This document shows positions 25,387 through 34,145 of a DNA stretch of 64,000 nucleotides, in pieces; positions within the stretch are counted from its first letter, which is position 1, and each line of letters opens with the position of its first letter. The position numbers and the translations under genes were made by a program. Source of the stretch: Helicobacter turcicus (GTDB taxonomy: Bacteria > Campylobacterota > Campylobacteria > Campylobacterales > Helicobacteraceae); the NCBI RefSeq assembly GCF_019711685.1, contig NZ_JAIGYQ010000003.1, positions 62,001 to 126,000 on the forward strand, in the 5' to 3' direction. The notes beneath the pieces are model-generated. The model worked only from the letters and a program-made list of their open reading frames with translations, had not been told where the DNA came from and did not search any database.

Positions 25387-26775
25387 CTAGAAGAAGTGAA
25401 TTAATCCTAACATTGCTCCCACACCCAAACAAATAAGCGAAATACCCCAAACCCAAAAGAAGCTTTTACTAATATGTTCTTTAATGCTAACTCCACTGAT
25501 TCCGCAACCCAAAAGAGTTGCGGGGACAACAGGAGAAATGAAAGTCGCACAATTTCTAGCGACAACCATAATAATTGCGATACTCATTGGGTCGATTCCT
25601 AGCGCAGAAGTGATTCCAACAACAATGGGCATAATGCCAAAAAAGTAGGAATCTGTGCAGAAAATCAAAGCCATAGGAACAGCACTAATTCCTACGATAA
25701 GAGGAATTAGGATTAAAGCCCAATCAGGTAAAATCTCCAAAATCACATTTGCCATTACTTTCATAATTCCTGTTTTATCAAAAACACCAATAAGGATTCC
25801 AGCTCCAAAAAGTGTTGTTGCCATTAAAATTGCACTTTTAGAGTATTTATCAATGAGTTTTTGTGCAACCTCTAGCTTGGGATAATTAATAAATAAAGCA
25901 AAGCAGAATCCAAGCATAAATAAAAAATAGCTCGGAAAAATATTTGCAATTAGAAGCACTAAAATACTTAAGAGCAGGAGAATATTTAAAAAGAATCTAT
26001 TGCTTGTGTGGTGCTCACCAAGTTCTAGTTGGTGAAAATTCTCATTGCCTAAAATATTCCCAGCTCCTCTTTTGATTTCTTGTCTTGCTAGGAGAATCGC
26101 AACACCTAGAGCTAATAAAAGCCCTGTGATTTGAATTGGAATGAGTTGATGCCAAATCTCATTTGCTTCTGTATTGATAATAGTTGCTGCGCGCAATGTA
26201 GGACCACCCCAAGGAAGGAGATTCATCACTCCAAGTGAAGCCGCCATAATCGTCATTAATGTTGTTTTGCGCATTCCTAGTTTTTCATAAATGGGTAGCA
26301 TAGCGGGAATTACGATTAAAAAGCTAGATGCTCCAGATCCGTCTAAATGTGCAACAACAGAGATGATCACCGTTAAAATACAAATGCTATACACATTGTT
26401 TTTGCTAAATTTTAGCAAATAATTAATCATTGCATTAAAAACCCCCGCTTCATTTAAAAGCCCAAAAAACAAAATCGCAAAAATAAATAAAACCGCTGTG
26501 GAGCTTACGCTATTGATTCCTTGCCGAATAAAATATTTGAGTGCATCAAAATCAAAAATAGGATTTTCCATTTTCGCAAAATATGCAATGTCAAACTTTT
26601 CTTTTAAGAGACTTCCGATTCCTAGATGAAAATTTATTTCTAACAAAACAAGCAAAATTGCGCTAATACCAGAAACGACAATGAACGCAACAGATGGGGT
26701 TGTTTTGTCTGTTAGAAGAAGATAGACGATTAAAATAAGTGAAGCAAAGCCCACAAAAGCGAGAAAAAATTCCAT
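25387..26775 (-). CDS. CitMHS-family citrate/proton symporter
   Basis: Polytopic transporter of 462 residues with about twelve hydrophobic segments. Family features include AHLDGSGASSFLIVIPAMLPIYEKL in the first half, NLLPWGGPTLRAA, and ARNCATFISPVVPATLLGCGISGV near the C-terminus, as in CitM/CitH citrate-metal transporters. It probably imports citrate or citrate-metal complexes with protons. It is a single gene diverging from dapF; AAAGGAT precedes its start. The exact substrate is inferred from family membership only. Confidence 0.8.
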   Translation of the reverse strand: MEFFLAFVGFASLILIVYLLLTDKTTPSVAFIVVSGISAILLVLLEINFHLGIGSLLKEKFDIAYFAKMENPIFDFDALKYFIRQGINSVSSTAVLFIFAILFFGLLNEAGVFNAMINYLLKFSKNNVYSICILTVIISVVAHLDGSGASSFLIVIPAMLPIYEKLGMRKTTLMTIMAASLGVMNLLPWGGPTLRAATIINTEANEIWHQLIPIQITGLLLALGVAILLARQEIKRGAGNILGNENFHQLELGEHHTSNRFFLNILLLLSILVLLIANIFPSYFLFMLGFCFALFINYPKLEVAQKLIDKYSKSAILMATTLFGAGILIGVFDKTGIMKVMANVILEILPDWALILIPLIVGISAVPMALIFCTDSYFFGIMPIVVGITSALGIDPMSIAIIMVVARNCATFISPVVPATLLGCGISGVSIKEHISKSFFWVWGISLICLGVGAMLGLIHFF

Positions 26776-26801
26776 AAAATATCCTTTTGGAGAAAACTAG
26801 C

Positions 26802-26807
26802 TATAAT
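26802..26807 (+). promoter_or_regulatory. -10 box candidate for dapF
   Basis: TATAAT in the divergent region between the CitMHS gene and dapF, 107 bases before the dapF start; the leader would be about 100 bases. Confidence 0.4.
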
Positions 26808-26914
26808 AATAGCAAACAAATAGATAGAATCGCAAATTCAATATTTTGTAAAGAAAGAGAAATGTTTGTATCGTCAAAATGCAATGCAAGGATTCTAAAT
26901 TTCAAGGAGATATT

Positions 26915-27652
26915 ATGTTTTTTAGCAAATATTCCGCAAGTGGCAATGATTTTATTATTACGCATATTTTTGGTATGCAACCCCACGGATTTGATAAACT
27001 TGCACAAAGGATTTGTAATCGTCACCAAGGAGTTGGAGCAGATGGTTTGATTATCTTAAAACCACACTTGGAATATGATTTTGAATGGGAATTTTATAAT
27101 TGTGATGGCAGTGTGGCGCAAATGTGCGGCAATGGAAGTCGTGTAGCAGCAATGTATGCGTATCATTTAGGAATTGCAGGTGTCAAACAGAGATTCCTAA
27201 CTCTTGCAGGTGTGATTGATACGACCATAGAAAACGAAGAAGTGGAAAGTGCGTTAAGCGGAGTAAAGGTGTTACAAGAAAGTATTTGTGAGTTTGGCAA
27301 TACTTGGGCATTAATTGACACTGGAGTGCCGCATTTAGTGTGTGAGAAAAAGGGTGAATTAGGCAAGGAGGATCTGCGCTTTTTGCGCCATAAATATAAT
27401 GCGAATGTCAATATTGCTACCATAGAGAAAGATAGAGTCATTGCGCGCACCTTTGAACGCGGGGTAGAAGATGAAACGTTAGCTTGTGGAACAGGAATGG
27501 CAGCAATGTTTTATTATTTGCTTTCTGCTAATAAGATTCCAAATCCTTGCCTTTTTAATCCTGCAAGCAAAGAGGATTTGTTTCTAAGAGAATACCAACA
27601 GAGACTTTATCTCAAAGGGAAAGTGCATAAAATCTGTGATTTTGTGTATTAA
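26915..27652 (+). CDS. dapF: Diaminopimelate epimerase
   Basis: Converts LL- to meso-diaminopimelate for lysine and peptidoglycan. Begins MFFSKYSASGNDFII, the canonical start, preceded by AAGGAG at the right distance; an upstream in-frame ATG would add 12 unrelated residues. The first catalytic Cys is in DGSVAQMCGNGSR, the second in ETLACGTGMAA. The GVEDETLACG segment is intact. The length of 245 is slightly shorter than the E. coli enzyme. It is followed by a 478-base gap without a gene. Confidence 0.96.
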   Translation: MFFSKYSASGNDFIITHIFGMQPHGFDKLAQRICNRHQGVGADGLIILKPHLEYDFEWEFYNCDGSVAQMCGNGSRVAAMYAYHLGIAGVKQRFLTLAGVIDTTIENEEVESALSGVKVLQESICEFGNTWALIDTGVPHLVCEKKGELGKEDLRFLRHKYNANVNIATIEKDRVIARTFERGVEDETLACGTGMAAMFYYLLSANKIPNPCLFNPASKEDLFLREYQQRLYLKGKVHKICDFVY

Positions 27653-28130
27653 TTTGTGTTTTTAAATGTTTTTGTAGCTAAGTCTTAAAAGCATTAATGA
27701 GAATAAACGCCCAAATCCTTAAGCATAATTTTTAATCTGTTGCTTTGTGCTACTTTTATTTCTAAATTTACATGGGCTTCAACTTGTATTAGTATTCTTC
27801 ATAAAAGCTAAAAATCAAAAAGGTAAATAATGCAAAACCTAACAAAAAGCAATTTTTTAAGTAAAAATTTAATGCTCTAAAGTGTTAAGATGTGCTTTAA
27901 AAGGTATTTTTAGGTTTTTTAAGAGTCCTTTTGTCTATGCTTTAAAATTGCTTTATGTAAAACTAGAATTTTTGTGGATAATGTCATTTGTCTAGTAGAG
28001 CAAGGTTGGTATTAAGTATTAATTCGCAATTCTTATGAGTATTTTGTAAATTTGGGTAAAAGTGTATTTCCCAAAAGAGCGGTTCTTGATGGGCGACTAA
28101 GCATTTTTAAGCTATAAAAGAGTTGAAATT
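27653..28130. other. Intergenic stretch between dapF and argD
   Basis: 478 AT-rich bases between convergent genes. Only short open stretches occur, for example a 16-codon frame at 27830 and minus-strand stretches of 30-38 codons ending at 27694 and around 27995. In DNA of this composition these are within chance. No promoter, RNA or repeat could be supported; it may be decayed sequence. Confidence 0.6.
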
Positions 28131-29321
28131 CTAAAGTGTCTTTAGACAGGATTCCAAACGCTTAAAACCTAAGTCAATTTCTGCTTTTGTAATGGTGAGG
28201 CTAGGTAAAAAACGTGCCGTGTTTTTGCCACTTTTTAGCACTAAAACACCATGGTTAAAAGCACTCTGCAAAAATGTATTTAGTGTTTCTGCATCTTTTA
28301 CTCTAAGCCCACGCATAAGCCCTAAGCCAACTTCCTCCGTGAAAATTGCATAATGTTTTTTTTGTAAGTCTTGGAGTTTTTGTGAAAAGTATGTGATTGT
28401 TTTATTTAGTTCCCCGCTTACTTTAAGTGCGCTTAGAATCTCTAGCACCTCTAAAGCAGCACTTGTGGATAAGAAGTTTCCACCAAATGTGCTTCCATGG
28501 TCGCTTGGAGAGAAAATATCTTTTAGATTTGTTAGCACTGCTCCAATTGGCACTCCTCCAGCAAGTCCTTTTGCAGTGGTGATAACATCAGGAGTGATCC
28601 CATACACTTGGGAGGCAAAAAGCTCTCCGCTGCGGTAAATCCCTGTTTGGACTTCATCTACCATTAAAAGAACGTTTTTTTCTTTTAGAAATTTAGCTAG
28701 ATTTTGCACTTCTTTCTTGTCAAATGGTGTGATTCCTCCTTCTCCTTGCACAAGTTCTAAAAGCACAGCACAAGTTACATTGCTAATTTTGTTTGGAATA
28801 TCGCTTAAATCTTTTGCATACACAAATCCATCGGGAAAAGGACCAAAATAGTTGTGCATGTTGTTTTGTCCTGTGGCTTTTAGAGTGCTTATAGTGCGTC
28901 CATGAAAGGAGGAATCTAAAGTAATGATTTGGTAACGTTTTAATTCTCCATTAATCTCACCAAACTTTCTAGCAATCTTTAGCGCACCTTCATTTGCTTC
29001 TGCTCCAGAGTTTGCAAAAAACACACGCATATCATAACCACTAAGTTCTACAAGTTTTTTAGCAAGTTTTGCTTGTGGCTCTATAAGATAGAGATTTGAT
29101 GTGTGGATTAGGTTTTGTGCTTGTTTATAAAGTGCTTTGCTTAAGCGTTTATTGCCGTGTCCCACGCTACATACAGCAATTCCCGAGCCAAAGTCAATAT
29201 AATCCTTGCCATCTTCATCAAATAAGTGCGCACCACTTCCACGCACGAAATGCACATAATTGCGTGCGTAGGTGTGTAAAACATAGTCTAAATCCATTTG
29301 TTTTAGAGTTTGTGCGTCCAT
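28131..29321 (-). CDS. argD: Acetylornithine aminotransferase
   Basis: PLP-dependent aminotransferase of arginine synthesis; in many bacteria the same enzyme acts as succinyl-diaminopimelate aminotransferase for lysine. Class III features: GSGIAVCSVGHGNKRL, FANSGAEANEGALKIAR, SSFHGRT, the PLP-binding Asp in LLMVDEVQTGIYRSG, and the PLP lysine in TTAKGLAGGVPIGA. Length 396 is usual. AAGG precedes the start. It stands alone, divergent from ppc. With dapA and dapF elsewhere in the window a dual Arg/Lys role is plausible but not shown. Confidence 0.93.
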   Translation of the reverse strand: MDAQTLKQMDLDYVLHTYARNYVHFVRGSGAHLFDEDGKDYIDFGSGIAVCSVGHGNKRLSKALYKQAQNLIHTSNLYLIEPQAKLAKKLVELSGYDMRVFFANSGAEANEGALKIARKFGEINGELKRYQIITLDSSFHGRTISTLKATGQNNMHNYFGPFPDGFVYAKDLSDIPNKISNVTCAVLLELVQGEGGITPFDKKEVQNLAKFLKEKNVLLMVDEVQTGIYRSGELFASQVYGITPDVITTAKGLAGGVPIGAVLTNLKDIFSPSDHGSTFGGNFLSTSAALEVLEILSALKVSGELNKTITYFSQKLQDLQKKHYAIFTEEVGLGLMRGLRVKDAETLNTFLQSAFNHGVLVLKSGKNTARFLPSLTITKAEIDLGFKRLESCLKTL

Positions 29322-29437
29322 TAATTAGCCTTCATTAAAGAAATTTTAAACATTTTACCAACTTAAAGTTTTAGTAAGACTTACAAAAACTTTAATTTTC
29401 TAATATAAATTTTTCTAAGGAATTTATATAAAAGCGT

Positions 29438-29443
29438 TATAAT
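29438..29443 (+). promoter_or_regulatory. -10 box of ppc
   Basis: TATAAT with AT-rich upstream sequence, 31 bases before the ppc start codon, in the divergent argD/ppc region. Confidence 0.5.
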
Positions 29444-29473
29444 TTCTCAAACTTTAGGTAAAAGGAATCGCAA

Positions 29474-32113
29474 ATGGATAAATCACAAGAAATTGAGTTT
29501 ATTTTTACATTAATATGTGAGCAATTAGATGCTGTTGCACCGCAGATTTGTCCCCTATTTGTAGCATTAAAAGATGGAAAGGACACGAACTTAGATGCGC
29601 TTAGCGCAGAGGATATTTCAAGTCTTATTAAAGCTTTCACTCTCTACCATTTGCTTTTAAATATCGTTGATGAGCGTTATTATCTAAGCAGGATAAAAAA
29701 AGGTGCGATTTTAGAGACTATTGCTGAACTTAGGGCGCAAAAATATGACGATGCAGATATTCAAGCCGTGCTTAAAAAAATCCGATTCTATCCTGTATTT
29801 ACCGCACATCCCACAGAATCCTTGCGCAGGACATTTTTAGAGAGCTACCATGAGATGAGTGATGACTTAGAAACGTGGTTTAAGCTAGGAGATAAAAATG
29901 CTAAAGAGCATTTGAAATATCGCCTAAATTTGTTGTGGAATAGCCATATTGTCCGCAGTGAAAAGATAGAAGTGCTTTTTGAGTTAGATAATTTGCTTTA
30001 TTTTATGGAAAGTTCAATTTTAAGAAGTGGTGCTAATGTGCTAAAAGAAGTGCAAGAAGCATTAAGTGAGCTAGGAGATAAAGAAGAATTAAAAAAATCC
30101 CCTATTCGTCTTGGAAGTTGGATAGGGGGTGATAGGGATGGGAATCCTTATGTTACAAATGCTGTAATGCTAGAAGTGATGAAACGTCAACATGAGACGA
30201 TTATCCATCAGTATTTAAAACGTATTGATAAGCTAGGTCGTGAGTTATCTATTGCTCAAGAATTCATCAAGCCATCCCGCGCACTTTTAGAGAGTTTAGA
30301 GGTGGAAAAAGAACATTTAGATACTATGGCAAAAAAGCTTTTTTTGCAAGAACCATTCCGTGCGAAACTCACTTGTATGCGACAAAAGCTTCAAAACAGA
30401 ATTCTCGCACTAAATTTGCCTCAAGCTTCGCTTAATGAAAATAAAATTTATATGTATGCGAATTCTAAAGAGTTTATTAAAGATATTGATATGATGATAG
30501 AATCCCTTGATAAGCGCAGTAGCATTTATTTAAAAGAACTAAAAAATCTAGCCCTTCTAGCTGGATTCCATCTTATGCAACTAGATTTTCGTCAGCATAG
30601 AGATGTGTTTTGGAATGCGCTTGCAGAGATTTTTTCGCATTTGGGATATGTGCAAGGGGATTTGTTGCTTTTGCCAGAGAGTGAGCGCACAAGGGTGTTA
30701 AACGTTGCTCTTAAAGCACCACTGCTAGATTTAAACACACTCTATGGCAAACTAAGTGTGCAGACACAAGAGATGATTCTAGCTTTTGTGAATTTCAAAT
30801 GGGCAAAAGATAGGATTAGTGATAATATTATGGATTCTTGCATTATTTCAATGTGTCAAAGTGCAAATGATTTACTCTGTGTGCTGTGGTTTGCAAAGCA
30901 AAGTGGCTTGTGGTGTAAGGGCAAGAAAACACGCATTTCTATTTCACCTCTTTTTGAAACCATTGGTGATTTGGAGCTTGCACCTAGAATCTTGCGTGAA
31001 TTATGCGCAAATCCACATTATGCAGAATACCTACAATCACACAAAAATTATCAAGAAATTATGATTGGCTATTCTGATTCTAGCAAAGATGGTGGAATCT
31101 TTGCTAGTAATTACTCACTAAAGCAAGCTATTAAAAATTTGATTTTGTTAGAAGATGAGCTAAAGATTAAATTTAGATTATTCCATGGACGTGGTGGAAG
31201 TGTGAGTCGTGGGGGAGGTGCGCTAGAAGATGCGCTACTTTCATCACCAACAAATAGTGTCGCTGGATTTTTGAAGACCACAGAGCAAGGTGAGGTGATT
31301 AGTGGAAAGTATTTAAATCCCAAAAAGGCAGAATCAAGCTTTGATAGTGCGCTTGCAACTTTGCTTAAGAAGTCTGTGTATGATAAGTTTGGAATGGAGA
31401 TTAAGCAGGGTATGGATTTTGAATCAATTTTGCAAAAGATTAGCGCAGAATCTTATAAGACTTACCGCAAGCTTGTGTATGAAACAGAAGGGTTTATTGT
31501 GTATTTTAAAAGTGCTACACCCATTTATTTTATTCAGCAGTTGAATATCGGATCACGTCCTAGTAAGCGTAAAGATACGCAAAATGTGGAGGATTTGCGT
31601 GCGATTCCATGGGTGTTTGCTTGGACGCAAAATCGTGCAATTATCCCCGCGTGGTATGGGCTTGGAAGTGGTTTGGATGCGGCATTTAGAGAGTGTGGAG
31701 ATAGGGGGGTTTTAAGGCGGTGTTATCAAGAGAATTTGTTCTTTAAAACTACCATTGATAATATTTCACAAGCTTTTTTGAAAGTGGATTTGGAGATTGC
31801 AGAACATTATAATGCCTTTGTGGAGGATGTGAATTTGCGCAAGGAAATTTGGGGTATGATTGAGACAGAGTATCATCGCACTTTAGAGTGGTTATTGTAT
31901 GTTCGCAATGAGAAGTATTTGCTAGAGAGTGAGAAGTTAGTGCGAGAATCTATTTTACTAAGAAAGCCATTTTTAACGCGTTTAAGTTTCTTTCAGCTTT
32001 ATCTAATGCGTGCTTATAGGGAAGCGCGTTATCCTGAGCAAAAGGAACGTATCGCAAAACAAATTGTTACAACAATTGTTGGAATTGCGCAAGGGATTAA
32101 AAATACAGGGTGA
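29474..32113 (+). CDS. ppc: Phosphoenolpyruvate carboxylase
   Basis: Anaplerotic carboxylation of PEP to oxaloacetate. The catalytic His is in FTAHPTESLRR near residue 113, the lysine/arginine motifs in LGSWIGGDRDGNPYVT, then GYSDSSKDGG near residue 530 and FHGRGGSVSRGGG near residue 565. The C-terminus ends IAQGIKNTG; most PEPCs end with a QNTG-like signature. The length of 879 is full. Flanked by argD (divergent) and a DAACS transporter with its own promoter. Confidence 0.97.
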   Translation: MDKSQEIEFIFTLICEQLDAVAPQICPLFVALKDGKDTNLDALSAEDISSLIKAFTLYHLLLNIVDERYYLSRIKKGAILETIAELRAQKYDDADIQAVLKKIRFYPVFTAHPTESLRRTFLESYHEMSDDLETWFKLGDKNAKEHLKYRLNLLWNSHIVRSEKIEVLFELDNLLYFMESSILRSGANVLKEVQEALSELGDKEELKKSPIRLGSWIGGDRDGNPYVTNAVMLEVMKRQHETIIHQYLKRIDKLGRELSIAQEFIKPSRALLESLEVEKEHLDTMAKKLFLQEPFRAKLTCMRQKLQNRILALNLPQASLNENKIYMYANSKEFIKDIDMMIESLDKRSSIYLKELKNLALLAGFHLMQLDFRQHRDVFWNALAEIFSHLGYVQGDLLLLPESERTRVLNVALKAPLLDLNTLYGKLSVQTQEMILAFVNFKWAKDRISDNIMDSCIISMCQSANDLLCVLWFAKQSGLWCKGKKTRISISPLFETIGDLELAPRILRELCANPHYAEYLQSHKNYQEIMIGYSDSSKDGGIFASNYSLKQAIKNLILLEDELKIKFRLFHGRGGSVSRGGGALEDALLSSPTNSVAGFLKTTEQGEVISGKYLNPKKAESSFDSALATLLKKSVYDKFGMEIKQGMDFESILQKISAESYKTYRKLVYETEGFIVYFKSATPIYFIQQLNIGSRPSKRKDTQNVEDLRAIPWVFAWTQNRAIIPAWYGLGSGLDAAFRECGDRGVLRRCYQENLFFKTTIDNISQAFLKVDLEIAEHYNAFVEDVNLRKEIWGMIETEYHRTLEWLLYVRNEKYLLESEKLVRESILLRKPFLTRLSFFQLYLMRAYREARYPEQKERIAKQIVTTIVGIAQGIKNTG

Positions 32114-32178
32114 TTTTATTTGCGCATAAATGAATGCAAAATTTCTTGTTTAAGAGCTGTAAATTGTTTTAAATAGAC

Positions 32179-32184
32179 TACAAT
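32179..32184 (+). promoter_or_regulatory. -10 box of the DAACS symporter gene
   Basis: TACAAT, 40 bases before the start codon, in the 110-base gap after ppc. Confidence 0.4.
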
Positions 32185-32223
32185 TGCGGCTTTGAAAGTT
32201 TTCAATTTAAGAAAGGAATTTTT

Positions 32224-33609
32224 ATGGATTATGCGTTTTTTAGCCATTTTTTGCAACTCTCTAGCCCACAAATTCTGATGATTTTAGCAGTTCTTTTTGG
32301 AATCTTTTTTATTATCAAAAAAATGTATGCTAAGCAAATTAGCTTTTCTTTAAGAATGCTTTTTGCTCTTTGTGTTGGGCTTTTCTTGGGCTTTGTTTTG
32401 CAGTATTTAGCGGATTATCCTAGTGTAAATGAGGCAAGGGAAATTCTTTGGTATGCAGAAGCGAAGCATTGGTTTGGGTTTTTTAGTGCAGTGTTTGTAG
32501 CGTTTATTAAAATGCTAGTGATTCCATTGATATTTGCTTGTATTATAAAGGTTATTATAGAAATTGATAAAGATATGAAAATTTCCTCTTTGCTTGGTGT
32601 TAGTCTTTTTTGGATACTTTTTAGCACAGCCTTAGCTGCAATTATAGGCTTAAGTTTAGCAGTTGTGTTTGATTTAGGAAAAAATGTAGTTTTAGATGAA
32701 GGGGCAAGACAAATTAGAGAAATCACAACATTAACAAGTATCCTACAAAATCTAATTCCTAGCAATATCATTAATGCTATGAGTAAAGAAAATATCATTG
32801 CCATAGTGATTTTTGCTTTTTTGATTGGAATTTGCGCAAAACATATTAGCAAGAAAGAAGAGTATGAAAAATCTTTTGAGAGTTTTAAAAATAGCGTTAA
32901 AACTTTCTATGCCATTATGATGGAAATGACCGGAATAGTGATTCACTTTATGCCTTATGCTGTGGTGTGTATGATGGCAAATGTTATTTTGAGTAATGGT
33001 TTTGAGGCGATTAAGACGGCGGGGATTTTTATTATTTTGACTTATGTAGCAATGTTTGTAATGTTTGGAGTGCATTTTGTGTTGCTACTCTCTCAAGGGT
33101 TAAACCCTTTTATTTATATCAAAAAAGCCTTTCCTGTTTTGCTTTTTGCTTTTAGTTCGCGTTCAAGCGTGGCAACTTTGCCGCTTAATATTTCTACTTT
33201 GCAAGATAAATTTGGAGTTTCATCAGCGGTGGCTAATTTCGTTGCAAGTATTGGCACAACAACTGGACTTAATGGTTGTGCGGGATATTTTCCTGCAATG
33301 GCTGCAGTGTTGGTTGCAAGTTTATTGGGAGTGGAAATTGATTTTAGCTTTGCTTTAATGATCGTTTTAGTTGCAGTGCTTGGCTCACTTGGAATTGCTG
33401 GAGTGCCCGGAAGTGCTACAATGGCTGCTTCTATTATGCTTGCAGGAATTGGTTTTGGAGAAAATTTTATGCTACTTAGCCTTGTTTTAGCAGTGGATCC
33501 TATTGTGGATATGGCGCGCACAGCAAGTAATGTTTCAGGAGCCATGACTTCCGCACTTTGCACAGCAAAAAATCTTAAAGCATTGGATAAAAATATCTAT
33601 AAGAGTTAA
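32224..33609 (+). CDS. Dicarboxylate/amino acid:cation symporter (DAACS family)
   Basis: Glutamate-transporter-fold secondary carrier of 461 residues. The serine-rich hairpin-1 motif is FSSRSSVATLPLNIS; the transmembrane-8 signature is VDPIVDMARTASNVSG, where Asp and Arg bind substrate amino and carboxyl groups and Asn holds a cation. The long N-terminal helices and insert resemble TcyP/YhcL-type L-cystine symporters more than GltP. Substrate assignment stays open. AAGAAAGGAA precedes the start. No amino-acid enzyme gene is nearby to narrow the substrate. Confidence 0.85.
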   Translation: MDYAFFSHFLQLSSPQILMILAVLFGIFFIIKKMYAKQISFSLRMLFALCVGLFLGFVLQYLADYPSVNEAREILWYAEAKHWFGFFSAVFVAFIKMLVIPLIFACIIKVIIEIDKDMKISSLLGVSLFWILFSTALAAIIGLSLAVVFDLGKNVVLDEGARQIREITTLTSILQNLIPSNIINAMSKENIIAIVIFAFLIGICAKHISKKEEYEKSFESFKNSVKTFYAIMMEMTGIVIHFMPYAVVCMMANVILSNGFEAIKTAGIFIILTYVAMFVMFGVHFVLLLSQGLNPFIYIKKAFPVLLFAFSSRSSVATLPLNISTLQDKFGVSSAVANFVASIGTTTGLNGCAGYFPAMAAVLVASLLGVEIDFSFALMIVLVAVLGSLGIAGVPGSATMAASIMLAGIGFGENFMLLSLVLAVDPIVDMARTASNVSGAMTSALCTAKNLKALDKNIYKS

Positions 33610-34145
33610 GCTTAAATAGGGATTATTCTTTGTGTGAAATGTGCAGATATTCTATTGCGGAATCTTGTTATGGGTTCTGCTAGAATTTGCTTTAAATCTC
33701 TAGTGTTTTTGTGCTACAAAGCTGTATTTACCATATTTTTCAAGAATTTTTTGTAAGGATTCTATATTTTCTTGTAAATAAGGGTAATAGTTTTACTTTT
33801 TCGCTTTGCAGTGTTTGTTGCTCTGCATTCCTTGCAAATTTGCCTTTTGATAGTATTAGCGACTTTGCATGGTGGCTAAAAATTTTTTGGTTGTTGTTTT
33901 TATATCTGATTGTCCTTTGTCTTGCTTTTTGCCAAATTCTACAATGTATTTTTTAGCTAAGGTTGAGCTTATTTTGCACCAGTTTGCACTATTTACAAGT
34001 GCTAAATCTTTAATCGCCGATAAACTCACCAATAATAACTTTATTTGGGAGTTATCTTAATATGCTCTTAGAAAGTATAAATTGACTGCGCACTTGAAAA
34101 ATAGCGTTTGCATAGGTTAGAATTGTGGGTTTAAAAGGAGTGAAA
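33610..34145. other. Intergenic stretch with probable gene decay
   Basis: About 535 bases between the DAACS and NhaC genes. Plus-strand frames of 63-81 codons here have no ribosome-binding site and odd composition (many Phe/Leu/Cys), and lie opposite a minus-strand open stretch with more protein-like composition, listed separately. The NhaC ribosome-binding site AAGGAG is at the right edge. Confidence 0.5.
33856..34032 (-). pseudogene. Unidentified decayed gene fragment
   Basis: A 59-codon open stretch (TTG/GTG near 34027-34032, stop 33856-33858) reads SLSAIKDLALVNSANWCKIS, then Lys-rich sequence to KFLATMQSR. Past the stop the same frame gives a short basic stretch (YYQKANLQGMQSNKH), and a neighbouring frame has CKECRATNTAKRK, as if a longer coding region had suffered stops and frameshifts. 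I do not recognise the family. It could also be a short real gene or chance. Confidence 0.3.

Noticed and set aside
33114-33563. 149-codon frame antisense to the DAACS symporter
   Set aside because: Lies within an intact transporter gene; low-complexity Ala/Thr/Lys composition typical of antisense translation.
33711-34060. Plus-strand frames of 63 and 81 codons between the DAACS and NhaC genes
   Set aside because: Very rich in Phe, Leu, Cys and Trp, no ribosome-binding site, and opposite a minus-strand stretch with more protein-like composition.
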